Below the pieces are notes generated by a model. That model saw only the letters and a program-made list of their open reading frames with translations. It was not told where the DNA came from and made no database searches. The translations under genes and the position numbers were made by a program. This document shows, one piece after another, positions 17,471 to 26,147 of a stretch of 64,000 nt of DNA. The stretch covers positions 19,726-83,725 of the forward strand of contig NZ_JAPHPW010000023.1 of NCBI RefSeq assembly GCF_026241515.1. The letters run 5' to 3'. Origin of the DNA: Vibrio sp. 14G-20 (GTDB taxonomy: Bacteria; Pseudomonadota; Gammaproteobacteria; Enterobacterales; Vibrionaceae). Positions within the stretch are counted from its first letter, which is position 1, and every line of letters begins with the position of its first letter.

Positions 17471-19087
17471 ATGAACGCAAACCGTGAACATCAGTGTGAT
17501 GTATTAGTGGTAGGAAGTGGTGCGGCAGGCTTGTCATTAGCCTTACGCGTAGCAGAACATGCAAAAGTAATTGTATTAAGCAAAGGACCACGCAGCGAAG
17601 GATCGACGTATTACGCACAAGGTGGTATCGCCGCGGTGTTCGATGAGTCGGACAGTATTGAGTCTCATGTAGAGGATACTCAAATAGCTGGGGCTGGGTT
17701 ATGCGAAGAAGATACAGTTCAATTCATTGCTGAAAATGCTAAAGAGTGTGTGCAATGGCTGATTGATGGTGGTGTTCCATTTGATAAAGATGAGAACAGC
17801 ACAGAAGGCCAACCAAAATATCACCTCACTCGTGAGGGTGGCCACAGTCACCGCAGGATTCTGCACGCTGCCGATGCAACTGGCATGGCGATGCAAACCT
17901 CACTACAAGATAACGTCAACAACCACCCAAATATCGAGATCTTCGAGCGCCACAATGCGCTGGATTTGATCACTGAAGATAAGGTTGGTGGTTCAAAAGA
18001 CAAGGTTATTGGTGCCTACATTTGGAACCGTAACCAAGAACACGTTGAAACCGTGCGCGCTAAATTTGTTGTACTAGCAACTGGCGGCGCTTCAAAGGTT
18101 TACCAGTACACCTCAAACCCAGATGTTTCTTCAGGTGATGGTATTGCTATCGCTTGGCGTGCGGGTTGCCGTGTAGCCAACCTTGAGTTCAACCAGTTCC
18201 ACCCAACTTGCTTGTTCCACCCAGAAGCGCGTAACTTCCTACTAACGGAAGCACTGCGTGGTGAAGGTGCCTACCTGCGTCGTCCAGACGGTTCTCGCTT
18301 TATGAAGGACTTCGATGATCGCGGTGAACTGGCGCCTCGTGATGTGGTTGCTCGTGCGATTGACTTCGAAATGAAGCGCTTGGGTGCCGACTGCATGTAT
18401 GTTGATATCAGCCACAAACCTGAAGAGTTCATCACAGCTCACTTCCCAATGATCCATACTCGCTTGATGGACTTGGGCATCGATATGACCAAAGAGCCGA
18501 TCCCTATCGTGCCAGCCGCTCACTACACGTGTGGTGGTGTCATGGTGAATAAACAGGGCCAAACCGACCTGACTAACTTGTATGCGATTGGCGAAGTGAG
18601 CTACACCGGCTTACACGGTGCAAACCGTATGGCTTCTAACTCGTTGCTTGAGTGTGTGGTTTACGCATGGGCAGCAGCAAAAGATATCGTTGAGAACATC
18701 GACCAATCTCAACTGTGTGCAGAACTGCCAGCATGGGATGAAAGCCAAGTCACCAACAGTGATGAAGAAGTTATCATTCAACACAACTGGCACGAACTTC
18801 GCCTGTTCATGTGGGATTACATGGGTATTGTTCGAACGGATAAACGACTAGAGCGTGCATTGCGTCGTATTCAGATGCTGCAACAAGAAACTCATGAGTA
18901 CTACAGCTACTTCAAGGTTTCGAATAACCTATTAGAACTGCGTAACTTGCTACAGGTAGCAGAGCTAATGGTCCGTTGTGCAATGCAACGCAAAGAGAGC
19001 CGCGGCCTTCACTACACGTTGGATTACCCTGAGCTCGCTGAAGACAGTGGCCCAACGATTCTGACACCCGAGAAAAACCAGTCTTAA
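17471..19087 (+). CDS. nadB: L-aspartate oxidase NadB
   Basis: FAD enzyme that oxidises L-aspartate to iminoaspartate, the first step of NAD synthesis with NadA. The N-terminal dinucleotide-binding motif is VVGSGAAGLSLAL; GSTYYAQGGIAAV, HTRLMDLGIDM and PAAHYTCGG with GEVSYTGLHGANR are flavoprotein signatures shared with fumarate reductase. The 538 residues start at the ATG at 17471; an upstream in-frame TTG (17426) would add 15 residues unlike the family. It is divergent from rpoE, as in many gammaproteobacteria. Confidence 0.96.
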   Translation: MNANREHQCDVLVVGSGAAGLSLALRVAEHAKVIVLSKGPRSEGSTYYAQGGIAAVFDESDSIESHVEDTQIAGAGLCEEDTVQFIAENAKECVQWLIDGGVPFDKDENSTEGQPKYHLTREGGHSHRRILHAADATGMAMQTSLQDNVNNHPNIEIFERHNALDLITEDKVGGSKDKVIGAYIWNRNQEHVETVRAKFVVLATGGASKVYQYTSNPDVSSGDGIAIAWRAGCRVANLEFNQFHPTCLFHPEARNFLLTEALRGEGAYLRRPDGSRFMKDFDDRGELAPRDVVARAIDFEMKRLGADCMYVDISHKPEEFITAHFPMIHTRLMDLGIDMTKEPIPIVPAAHYTCGGVMVNKQGQTDLTNLYAIGEVSYTGLHGANRMASNSLLECVVYAWAAAKDIVENIDQSQLCAELPAWDESQVTNSDEEVIIQHNWHELRLFMWDYMGIVRTDKRLERALRRIQMLQQETHEYYSYFKVSNNLLELRNLLQVAELMVRCAMQRKESRGLHYTLDYPELAEDSGPTILTPEKNQS

Positions 19088-19140
19088 TTTTTGGTTAAAC
19101 GTGATTAACGAATTAGTCGCCAGAGAAAAGTAATTAAATG

Positions 19141-19168
19141 AAGGGAGCCGAGAGCTCCCTTTTCTTTT
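19141..19168 (+). terminator. Terminator of nadB
   Basis: AAGGGAGC / GCTCCCTT with a CGAGA loop is followed by TTCTTTT. It lies 54 bases after the nadB stop. Confidence 0.8.
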
Positions 19169-19204
19169 ATCTAGTACTTTCTTTCATCGAATACTTTCGC
19201 TTAT

Positions 19205-19624
19205 CTAGCGTGCTCGTTGTAAGTTCGCCAGAAAGTGACGATATTCACGTTCGCAACAGCTGTCCCGCCAAAGCAGTACCGAATATCCACATTCAAACTG
19301 CAATTTAACGAAGAACTGCGCCCAGATCCGATCAACGGACTTGAGTCGGTAAGTTCGGTCATTGAGTCGAATATCACCATCCTCTTTGTAATCAAAACGT
19401 CCATGAGCACTGTTTAACATCATATGGTTGTTTCTGAACAAACGGATCATCAAAGCTAAGCAGTAAAGGCTGGCGGTAAGTGGAATAGAAGACAGGACGA
19501 TGAAAAACAAAAGGCACCCAAAAATAGTGCCTTTTGCAAATAATGCGGAATATGAAGGGTTAAGCTGAAGCCTAACGAACCTTGCTGAGGTTATGCGCGA
19601 CAATTTTATCAACCATTGATGCAT
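19205..19624 (-). CDS. ygfX: YgfX (CptA) family inner-membrane protein
   Basis: The 139 residues contain a pair of hydrophobic segments (about 28-46 and 48-64) followed by a soluble C-terminal part rich in charged residues, the layout of YgfX/CptA. That protein has been described in E. coli as a membrane partner of SdhE and as a toxin affecting FtsZ and MreB; the toxin role is debated. It lies directly behind sdhE, as in E. coli. With the ATG at 19624 it overlaps sdhE by 53 bases; in-frame TTG codons at 19612 and 19603 are alternative starts that would shorten the overlap. The call rests mostly on context and topology. Confidence 0.7.
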   Translation of the reverse strand: MHQWLIKLSRITSARFVRLQLNPSYSALFAKGTIFGCLLFFIVLSSIPLTASLYCLALMIRLFRNNHMMLNSAHGRFDYKEDGDIRLNDRTYRLKSVDRIWAQFFVKLQFECGYSVLLWRDSCCEREYRHFLANLQRAR

Positions 19625-19832
19625 GACCTAGGTTTTCACTGCGCCCGTGTCCCATTACCCAAGTAAACAAATCTGGGTCATCACACTCTAATAGAGAAAC
19701 AAACTCGCGCTGTTCCTGCTCTTGCAATGAATCAAAACACTCTTCAAAAAATGGCATGATGACTACATCCAGTTCTAACATGCCGCGACGGCAACCCCAT
19801 TTAATTCGTGCTTTCTGCTCTGCAGTGTACAT
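19572..19832 (-). CDS. sdhE: FAD assembly factor SdhE (YgfY/CptB)
   Basis: The 86-residue protein promotes covalent flavinylation of SdhA (and FrdA), so it is needed for succinate dehydrogenase activity. The family hallmark RGMLELD is at residues 16-22, and the acidic C-terminal half has DPDLFTWVMG. The length matches E. coli SdhE (88). It is divergent from ygfZ and overlaps ygfX downstream, the E. coli sdhE-ygfX arrangement. Confidence 0.95.
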   Translation of the reverse strand: MYTAEQKARIKWGCRRGMLELDVVIMPFFEECFDSLQEQEQREFVSLLECDDPDLFTWVMGHGRSENLGHASMVDKIVAHNLSKVR

Positions 19833-19999
19833 TGGCTATCCTCACCTATAATTTTTCTTTCTCGGAGTGTAACAAGTCATACGCTCTGCAACTACTATGT
19901 GAGTCACAGTCCCTATCTAAGCTCACAAAAAAACCTAGGCTGACAAAGAAACAGAACCGGATTAACATAGAGCCAAATAAAATTCTTAGGAAAGATAAA

Positions 20000-20971
20000 A
20001 TGGATTGGAAAAACACATTTCAGCCGCTCGCTCATACGCAAAATAAATCGCTTCCAGAACTGATGATGACACACGTGTCAGGTTGGAGCGCAATTACCAT
20101 GATAGGTGATGACAAAAAGTCGTACCTACAAGGTCAAGTTACGTGCGATGTCGTCACTCTTCCTAATGATGAATCTACATTAGGTGCGCATTGTGATGCG
20201 AAAGGAAAGGTATGGAGTATCTTTCGCTTGTTCCACCACAACGGTGGCTACGCACTCATTCAGCCTAAATCGGCAATTGAAGTCGAGTTAGTTGAAATCA
20301 AGAAATACGCCGTATTCTCTAAGGTTGATATCGAGCAAACGACAGATGTTGTTATCGGTGTGATGGGCGCGTCAGCTGCTCAATACATTGACTCGATTTC
20401 AGAAAGCCAAGGTAAAGTGCGTGTTATCTCTGGTGGCACCGCGGTTCAAGTCTCTGACAACCGTTGGGCTCTACTTGTTACAGAAGAAGCCGCTGAAGCC
20501 TTGGTATCAAACAGCGCTGCAGAGAAAGTATCAGAAGCGCTGTGGCAGTATCATGAAATTCTTGATGCTCAGCCGAACCTATCAAAAGCCGAGCAAAACG
20601 AACACATTCCTCAAGCACTTAACCTGCAAGCAATTGGCGGTATCAGCTTTTCAAAAGGTTGTTACACAGGTCAAGAAACGGTTGCTCGTGCTAAATACCG
20701 TGGTATGAACAAGCGTGAGATGCGTATTGTTTCTGGAACGACTTCAGATGCATTATCTCTTGAGAATACGATTGAACTAGAGCGTAGCGTAGGTGAGAAC
20801 TGGCGCGGTGCAGGCCGACTATTAAACGTCTATCAATTTGCTGATAATCAGGCGATTGGTTTGATGGTGTTACCAAACAACCTTAATGACGATGTTCAGC
20901 TTCGATTGACAGCACAACCTGACCAAATATGGAACATTCTACCACTGCCTTACAGCCTTGACGAAGAGTAG
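20000..20971 (+). CDS. ygfZ: tRNA-modifying / Fe-S repair protein YgfZ
   Basis: Folate-binding protein of the GcvT fold, needed for repair or assembly of certain [4Fe-4S] proteins such as the tRNA thiomethylase MiaB. The family motif KGCYTGQE is present with the essential cysteine at residue 221. The 323 residues start at the ATG at 20000; an upstream open frame from a TTG adds 64 residues with no family similarity and is rejected. It is divergent from sdhE and followed closely by a YbaK-like gene. Confidence 0.94.
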   Translation: MDWKNTFQPLAHTQNKSLPELMMTHVSGWSAITMIGDDKKSYLQGQVTCDVVTLPNDESTLGAHCDAKGKVWSIFRLFHHNGGYALIQPKSAIEVELVEIKKYAVFSKVDIEQTTDVVIGVMGASAAQYIDSISESQGKVRVISGGTAVQVSDNRWALLVTEEAAEALVSNSAAEKVSEALWQYHEILDAQPNLSKAEQNEHIPQALNLQAIGGISFSKGCYTGQETVARAKYRGMNKREMRIVSGTTSDALSLENTIELERSVGENWRGAGRLLNVYQFADNQAIGLMVLPNNLNDDVQLRLTAQPDQIWNILPLPYSLDEE

Positions 20972-20975
20972 CCAC

Positions 20976-21437
20976 GTGGAAACACTGATTACACAGTGGT
21001 TGGATCAACAACAGGTGGACTACCGCCTGTTGATGCAAAGCAAACCAACCACCAGCATTGAAGAAACGGCACAAGAACGAGGCATCGACGCCTCTCAAAT
21101 GGTCAAGTGCATCCTGCTCAAGGATGTGGGAAACCAGTATGCGTTAGCCTGTATTGCTGGTGATCGCTCTGTCGACCCTAAGAAAGTACGCTCGGTACTG
21201 AATTGCCGTCGAATGACCTGCGTATCACTGAAAGATGTTGAAGCCATCACTGGCTTTAAGGCTGGATGTGTTGGGCCGCTTGCTCTGAAGAGACACATGC
21301 CGATCATTTTTGATCCTTCTCTGCAGAACAACGTCTTCGTGACGATCAGCTCTGGCGATCGAATGGCTGGCGTCGCACTAAATCTCGATGATCTTATGGC
21401 GCTATGTGCACCGACCGTCGCTGACATCAGTCGATGA
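20976..21437 (+). CDS. YbaK/EbsC-type aminoacyl-tRNA deacylase domain protein
   Basis: A single-domain protein of the YbaK/ProX editing fold, which hydrolyses mischarged aminoacyl-tRNA. The core is visible as MVKCILLKDVGNQYALACIAG, DPKKVRSVLN, and VGPLALKRHMPIIFD. The most likely start is the GTG at 20976, four bases after the ygfZ stop, giving 153 residues; a TTG at 20958 inside ygfZ would give 159. Substrate specificity cannot be read from the sequence. Proximity to ygfZ suggests cotranscription. Confidence 0.8.
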   Translation: METLITQWLDQQQVDYRLLMQSKPTTSIEETAQERGIDASQMVKCILLKDVGNQYALACIAGDRSVDPKKVRSVLNCRRMTCVSLKDVEAITGFKAGCVGPLALKRHMPIIFDPSLQNNVFVTISSGDRMAGVALNLDDLMALCAPTVADISR

Positions 21438-21683
21438 TCGTTCGAACGCATCATGCTTCGCAAACTTCATTTAAATATTTCATTGAGTACATTTTTAGTG
21501 TGAGGTTCGTCATAAGAAGAACACATCACCATTAAATAGTTAATCAAAATTAAAGCATAAGTAGTCACAAGGTTAAATCTGCGTTATTGTAAATTTACTG
21601 ACTAGCTACTAAGCAAATCAGTACAAGTGAATCCACTGAGTAACATCAGTATCCACTTTTGTGTAATGCATCTGTGACTATTC

Positions 21684-21708
21684 GCCCGTTTTAGACGGGC
21701 TTTTTTTT
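21684..21708 (+). terminator. Strong intrinsic terminator upstream of ytfK
   Basis: GCCCGT / ACGGGC with a TTTTA loop is followed by eight T residues. Confidence 0.85.
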
Positions 21709-21936
21709 GTCCGAAATTTACAATTTGATTACACAAACAAAAAAATCCCGCCTATTCTTATACTTGTAACATTATCACTGCTTAATACCGAACAGGAAAG
21801 TTCACGGCAGTTCACTACTCAGTATTATTTTGGGGAGGAGCTCACGTAAAAATAGATATTTACTGAAGAAAGTGCTTAGAACAGCACAAATATCTAATTA
21901 ACGTCAACTCTACTGCATATTACTCCATGCTTATCA

Positions 21937-21965
21937 CAATTATTATCTCGGAGTTTTTCTATAAT
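21937..21965 (+). promoter_or_regulatory. Predicted sigma-70 promoter of ytfK
   Basis: A perfect TATAAT (21960-21965) has a weak -35 match CAATTA 17 bases upstream. The start would lie about 27 bases before the ytfK ATG, which has an AAGGA ribosome site. Confidence 0.5.
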
Positions 21966-21998
21966 ATGCAGGCTAGGTAAATATAAGGATAATTAAGA

Positions 21999-22205
21999 AT
22001 GAGACTGTTTAAGCGCTATACACCGAGTATGATAGCTAAACATGTAAGTCGACTTTTCAAAGGACGAATCTACATTTACGGCGTAGGAAAATTTGAGTTT
22101 GATAACGGTAAGCTAGTGCTGCCAGACCGAGCAGAAAAGCGTCATTTTCAAACAGTAAAAGAAATAAATAGTGAAATCATGAAACTGCGCTGTGCGTACG
22201 CATGA
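21999..22205 (+). CDS. ytfK: YtfK family (DUF1107) protein
   Basis: 68 residues, the same length as E. coli YtfK, with the same pattern: MRLFKRYTPSMIAKHVSRLF, then a GRIYIYGVGKFEFD segment and a helical C-terminus. E. coli YtfK binds SpoT and tilts it towards (p)ppGpp synthesis during phosphate and fatty acid starvation, so this protein may do the same; that role is transferred from E. coli. It stands alone, with its own promoter and a good terminator, behind a long non-coding stretch. Confidence 0.85.
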   Translation: MRLFKRYTPSMIAKHVSRLFKGRIYIYGVGKFEFDNGKLVLPDRAEKRHFQTVKEINSEIMKLRCAYA

Positions 22206-22229
22206 CCTGATTATCTACAGAATTAAAAA

Positions 22230-22262
22230 CAAAAAGGGTTGGCATAATGCCAGCCCTTTTTT
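22230..22262. terminator. Bidirectional terminator between ytfK and ubiI
   Basis: AAAGGGTTGGCAT / ATGCCAGCCCTTT is bounded by an A run and a T run, so it can serve both convergent transcripts. Confidence 0.85.
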
Positions 22263-22316
22263 CGTACCAATTTTCGTATCAATGATGATTCGATAAATCA
22301 CCAGAACACTATGTCA

Positions 22317-23540
22317 CTATCGATGAGCCACAGGACGCTTAGCTAAGTCAGGAAGATTGCCCGCAAGGCCAAGTGCGCGCTTCATGATTTCATCTTTCGC
22401 ACCCGGTAATTGGCCCGCTAGCTTCACACCGATACCACGAATCAGCTTCTTAGCCGGGTTATCGCCTTCAAACAGATCTTTAAAGCCTTGCATTGAAGCA
22501 ATCATCTTCGCCGCTTCTGCTTTTCTCCAGCGCTCATAACCGCGTAGGTTACGCTTGGTACCAATGTCCTCACCTGCAGACCATAGCTTTAACAGCTCTT
22601 GCGCTAAGCTTGCTGCATCTAATAGGCCAAGGTTCACGCCCTGCCCTGCTAATGGGTGAATGGTATGAGCAGCATCACCAACCAAAGTCACACGCTCTAC
22701 CGCAAAGTCACGCGCATAACGCATGCGCAGTGGGAAGGCAAAACGGTCACCAACCACTTCGCATAATCCAAGCTTCGAGTCGAACTCTGCCGTTAGCTGC
22801 TTATTAAAATCAGCATCCGACATGGATACCAGCTTCTCGGCACGGTTTGGTTCCGTAGACCAAACAATCGAGCTCATGTTGCTTGGTTGCATTGGTAAGA
22901 ATGCTAACGGACCTTGAGGTGTGAATATTTGACGAGCAACGCTGTGGTGCGGCTCTGTGGTTTTGATGTTCGCGACAATCGCACTGTGTCCGTAATCCCA
23001 ATGTGTTAATGGGATATCTTGCTGTTTACGAACCCAAGAGTTTGCGCCGTCTGCTCCAACAACTAACTTAGCTGTCAGTGCTTGACCATTGTCCAATGTT
23101 AACCAGGCTTCACTTTCACCAATCGCCATCGTTTTGCACGTTGCGGGCATGTACAGGCTGACATTGTCTTGCTTCTTAACCTGATCAAGCAGCGCTAATT
23201 GAATCACACGGTTTTCAACGATATGACCAAGGTTAGGCTGAGCCAAGCGTGTCGAGTCAAACTCAATACGAGCAAAGCTGTCTTGCTCCCACACTTCCAT
23301 CGCTTGATACGGTGCAGCTCGTCTTTGTTCGATACCTTGCCATGCACCTAGGTTACGAAGAATCACTTCACTAGAACGACTCAACGCGGACACACGTACG
23401 TCAGGCAATTCACTAAGCCCTTCGCTGGGAGCTCTGCCTTCAATGACAGCAATTCTTAAGTCACTGTCTTTCAGGGCAGCCGCGAGCGCTAGGCCAACCA
23501 TGCCACCACCAACAATCGCGATATCAACACTTTGCATCAT
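22317..23540 (-). CDS. ubiI: 2-octaprenylphenol hydroxylase (UbiI/VisC)
   Basis: FAD monooxygenase of ubiquinone synthesis, expected to hydroxylate C5 of the ring. The 407 residues carry the N-terminal motif IVGGGMVGLALAAAL, a central DG motif in LVVGADGANSWVRK, and the C-terminal FAD motif LVGDAAHTIHPLAGQGVNLGL. It follows ubiH at 12 bases, the E. coli ubiH-visC order. Paralogy with UbiH and UbiF makes the exact position specificity an inference from gene order. Confidence 0.88.
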   Translation of the reverse strand: MMQSVDIAIVGGGMVGLALAAALKDSDLRIAVIEGRAPSEGLSELPDVRVSALSRSSEVILRNLGAWQGIEQRRAAPYQAMEVWEQDSFARIEFDSTRLAQPNLGHIVENRVIQLALLDQVKKQDNVSLYMPATCKTMAIGESEAWLTLDNGQALTAKLVVGADGANSWVRKQQDIPLTHWDYGHSAIVANIKTTEPHHSVARQIFTPQGPLAFLPMQPSNMSSIVWSTEPNRAEKLVSMSDADFNKQLTAEFDSKLGLCEVVGDRFAFPLRMRYARDFAVERVTLVGDAAHTIHPLAGQGVNLGLLDAASLAQELLKLWSAGEDIGTKRNLRGYERWRKAEAAKMIASMQGFKDLFEGDNPAKKLIRGIGVKLAGQLPGAKDEIMKRALGLAGNLPDLAKRPVAHR

Positions 23541-23552
23541 TATTTATCTACC

Positions 23553-24731
23553 TTATCTTTCTACTAGGCCAAGCGTATGACGCAAAAGTGGACCTTTAAG
23601 TGGTGGAAGGTTATCCATAACAGCTAACCCAAGGTTACGCCCGATACGAGCGGTTAAGAAATCGTTTGAGAACAGATGAACGAGGCTTGATGTCAGCGTA
23701 ATCGTCGCGCCTCTGTCTTGTTCTCTACGTTTTCTAAAGTTAACAAGACCAGTGTAACGACCGACATCGTCCAACTGAGTACACAATTCTTCCGCTAAAG
23801 ACGCCACATCACGAATACCGAGGTTAAAACCTTGCCCCGCAATTGGATGAAGTGTTTGAGCGGCATTGCCTACAATCGCGAATCGATGAGAAATATTTTG
23901 TTTACGATGACGAAGAATCAGTGAGTAGCTAGCACGCTTACCAACCTTTTCTAGTCGACCTAATCGCCAACCAAAATCGCTCTGCAGCTGTTCAAGGAAT
24001 TCGTCGTCGTTCAAAGCCATAACTTTATCGGCTTGCTCCGGCGGCAAACACCAAACCAGAGACAAACGGTTATCACTCATTGGTAATAGAGCAACTGGCC
24101 CATGATGAGTAAAACGCTCAAACGCTCGACCTTGATGAGGTTCGCTCGCTACGATATTGGCAATCACAGCAACCTGTTCAAAGTCATGTTCACTCAATGA
24201 GATATTGAGTTGTTGGCAGCAGGTTGAGATAGCGCCATCAGCTGCAACCAATAACTTAGTCGTTATGGTTTGCCCACTTGTCAGTTCAATCGTCGTCAAC
24301 GCTTCTTCACGTTCAACTTTACTGACAGACTCAGGGCAAAGCATGGTAATTGCCGCTTCTGATTCAAGTTTCTGTTGATAGATTCGCCCCACATCGGCTA
24401 ACTCGACCACGTAGCCAAGCGTATCTACAACAAGCTCTTCACTGTAGATGTCTGTCATTCCGGCATGTCCTCTATCCGAAACATGGATATCTTTAATCGG
24501 GGTCGCTACTGGAGCGATAGATTGCCACAACTGCAAAGAATCCAGGATCTGCACCGTGCCATAGGACAAAGCAATCGAACGAGAATCAAACCCTGGATGA
24601 GCTTGATGATCAACCTGATAAGGCTCAACGACCGCAATCGACAACGAACCTTGGCTTAGGTGATTCAGAGCAAGGGCTAAGGTTGCCCCTGCCATTGCGC
24701 CACCAGCAATTACAACATCATATTGAGCCAT
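23553..24731 (-). CDS. ubiH: 2-octaprenyl-6-methoxyphenol hydroxylase UbiH
   Basis: FAD monooxygenase that hydroxylates C1 in ubiquinone synthesis. The motif sequence is VVIAGGAMAGATLALAL at the N-terminus, LLVAADGAISTC in the middle, and IVGNAAQTLHPIAGQGFNLGIRD near the C-terminus. The second of two adjacent ATGs is chosen because GAGG is better spaced (392 residues). It lies between ygfB and ubiI. In E. coli pepP lies between ygfB and ubiH; no such gene is present here. Confidence 0.92.
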   Translation of the reverse strand: MAQYDVVIAGGAMAGATLALALNHLSQGSLSIAVVEPYQVDHQAHPGFDSRSIALSYGTVQILDSLQLWQSIAPVATPIKDIHVSDRGHAGMTDIYSEELVVDTLGYVVELADVGRIYQQKLESEAAITMLCPESVSKVEREEALTTIELTSGQTITTKLLVAADGAISTCCQQLNISLSEHDFEQVAVIANIVASEPHQGRAFERFTHHGPVALLPMSDNRLSLVWCLPPEQADKVMALNDDEFLEQLQSDFGWRLGRLEKVGKRASYSLILRHRKQNISHRFAIVGNAAQTLHPIAGQGFNLGIRDVASLAEELCTQLDDVGRYTGLVNFRKRREQDRGATITLTSSLVHLFSNDFLTARIGRNLGLAVMDNLPPLKGPLLRHTLGLVER

Positions 24732-24754
24732 CATAACCTCAAACCGACAAACGA

Positions 24755-25330
24755 TTAGTGAATGGTTGGCGCCGCATCTTCAGATGGGCGTGCACCGAAT
24801 TCAGCATGAATCGTTAATGCACACGCTTTTACGTGCTCAATAACGTGTTCTAGAAGTTGTGCTTGCTCTTCCAGATCATCTTCTTCGTCAATGCCTAGCT
24901 TCGCCATCTCTTCAAGATCAGCCAGTGCTTCTTTCGTGCCTTCAGACGCTTTGTTCAATTGAGCGCCAACAAGACCTAAACCAGAGATGAAATGGTTAAT
25001 CCAATCAGACACACCATCAGCAAGATCAAACACGCTCGCGCTTGCATCTTCGTCTGGCAGTAGCATAGACAGTTCCATGCCTGAGCCTGTGATTTCACTG
25101 GTTGTGACTTTCAGTGTTGCTTCCGCTAGCGTTAGCGCGCGATCTGGCCAGCCCATACCTTCATTGGTGTAATCGAAGATAAGTGGTTGCCAGCTTTTAT
25201 CTGCAAGGTTTAAGCCTCCGCTTAACATACCCGTTAATAAACCATGCATCTCAGCAGGGGTTACGGCTAGACTTGCCGATTGAAGTTCAGTCGCAACCGT
25301 TAGGTAGTCAGGTAAAGTAGTTTCGCTCAT
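24755..25330 (-). CDS. ygfB: UPF0149 family protein YgfB
   Basis: A 191-residue acidic, helical protein of the YgfB family. The conserved core appears as LTPAEMHGLLTGML-like (residues 18-33), FDYTNEGMGWPD-like and FDLADGVSDWINHFISGLGL segments. In Pseudomonas a homologue affects beta-lactamase regulation; no biochemical role is established generally. It leads ygfB-ubiH-ubiI and is divergent from zapA. Confidence 0.9.
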   Translation of the reverse strand: MSETTLPDYLTVATELQSASLAVTPAEMHGLLTGMLSGGLNLADKSWQPLIFDYTNEGMGWPDRALTLAEATLKVTTSEITGSGMELSMLLPDEDASASVFDLADGVSDWINHFISGLGLVGAQLNKASEGTKEALADLEEMAKLGIDEEDDLEEQAQLLEHVIEHVKACALTIHAEFGARPSEDAAPTIH

Positions 25331-25638
25331 CAGATAGCTCGCTCAGTTATTCTTTATATCGATAGTATAATCGTACCACTTCACCCCAATTCTGGTAAGC
25401 ATCGATCCCTAGCAATTGAAGGATGACTGACTACCAATTGTTCAATTTGCTGAATTACTGTGTGCTCAAGCTCTCATTTACAAACAGTCACTCTGAAAAG
25501 CTTGAATCTTAATAGCGGTTTACCTATAGTTTCTCCCTCAGAGGAGATTGCTTCCTCATCGGTACTTGCACTTTTTCTTTCTCAAAAAATGGCGAAGGGC
25601 AACAGCCTTAAAATAGCGCGTTAAAGAGTTCATACATC
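25331..25638. other. ygfB / zapA divergent intergenic region
   Basis: 308 bases between divergent genes, where both promoters must lie. A small inverted repeat TCTCC / GGAGA sits near 25532-25547. I see no gene or other clear element. Confidence 0.5.
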
Positions 25639-25947
25639 ATGAGTAATCAAGCGGTAGACGTTGAAATATTAGGAAAACTGACTCGAGTGAATTGTCCACC
25701 AGGGCAAGAAGAGTCATTGATTGCAGCGGCGGCCGATCTTGATAATCGATTGAAAGAGATGGCTGAACGTACTAAGGTAACCAATGAAGTGAAGCTGCTG
25801 ACTATCGCAGCTCTGAATATTTGCTACGAATTACAAACCAAAAAGTTTGAAGCAAATGATGAACAAAACGCACTGACCGAGCGAATGGAACAGCTCACGA
25901 CATCACTTTCAGATGTCCTCAGTAAAGTTAAGCACGGACAGCAATAG
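25639..25947 (+). CDS. zapA: Cell division protein ZapA
   Basis: FtsZ-associated protein that bundles protofilaments at the Z-ring. The 102 residues begin with the globular head (VDVEILGKLTRVNCPPGQEESL) and end in a C-terminal coiled coil. It is followed by the 6S RNA gene and fau, the conserved zapA-ssrS-fau order of gammaproteobacteria. Confidence 0.95.
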   Translation: MSNQAVDVEILGKLTRVNCPPGQEESLIAAAADLDNRLKEMAERTKVTNEVKLLTIAALNICYELQTKKFEANDEQNALTERMEQLTTSLSDVLSKVKHGQQ

Positions 25948-25956
25948 CGTACACAA

Positions 25957-26141
25957 AATTTACCCTGGAGTGTTTGTCAGAGGATTCACGTCCCCGAGCC
26001 GATAAGCAATCCCTAAGGGTTAGTACTTGAATGCTATTGAGCATGCTCGGTCCGCCGAGAAGCCTACGGTAATCATTGCTGATCCGCCTTGAACTCGCTG
26101 GTTCAAGGGCCATCTATTCTCAACGGCACTTTGGGGTATCC
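25957..26141 (+). ncRNA. ssrS: 6S RNA
   Basis: A roughly 185-base RNA that mimics an open promoter and binds the sigma-70 RNA polymerase holoenzyme in stationary phase. The terminal stem is TACCCTGGAGTG (25961-25972) with CACTTTGGGGTA (26127-26138). Conserved blocks include GTCCCCGAGCCGATA on the 5' side and GAGCATGCTCGGTCC with GAGAAGCCT on the 3' side, matching E. coli 6S RNA. It lies between zapA and fau as expected. The ends are estimated from the stem. Confidence 0.92.
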
Positions 26142-26147
26142 CTTCTT

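Larger units (their letters stand above)
21438..21998 (+). other. Long non-coding region, possible small RNA and ytfK leader
   Basis: 561 bases without a convincing gene. It contains a hairpin-rich stretch (AAGTG / CACTT and ACTG / CAGT near 21625-21659) running into a strong intrinsic terminator at 21684-21708. That terminator lies 247 bases beyond the last stop codon, so it could end a long 3' untranslated region or a free small RNA. Downstream of it are poly-A tracts, a purine-rich TTGGGGAGGAGC block near 21830, and the ytfK promoter. Confidence 0.5.

Noticed and set aside
19205..19832. sdhE-ygfX as a toxin-antitoxin pair (CptAB)
   Set aside because: SdhE has a proven role in flavinylation and the pair is part of the core genome here; the toxin-antitoxin role reported in E. 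coli is disputed, so it is not presented as such.
19808..19999. 64-residue N-terminal extension of YgfZ from a TTG codon
   Set aside because: It overlaps the sdhE promoter and 5' coding end and has no family similarity; the ATG at 20000 gives the normal length.
26076..26147. N-terminal extension of 5-formyltetrahydrofolate cyclo-ligase
   Set aside because: It is a translation of the 3' part of the 6S RNA gene.
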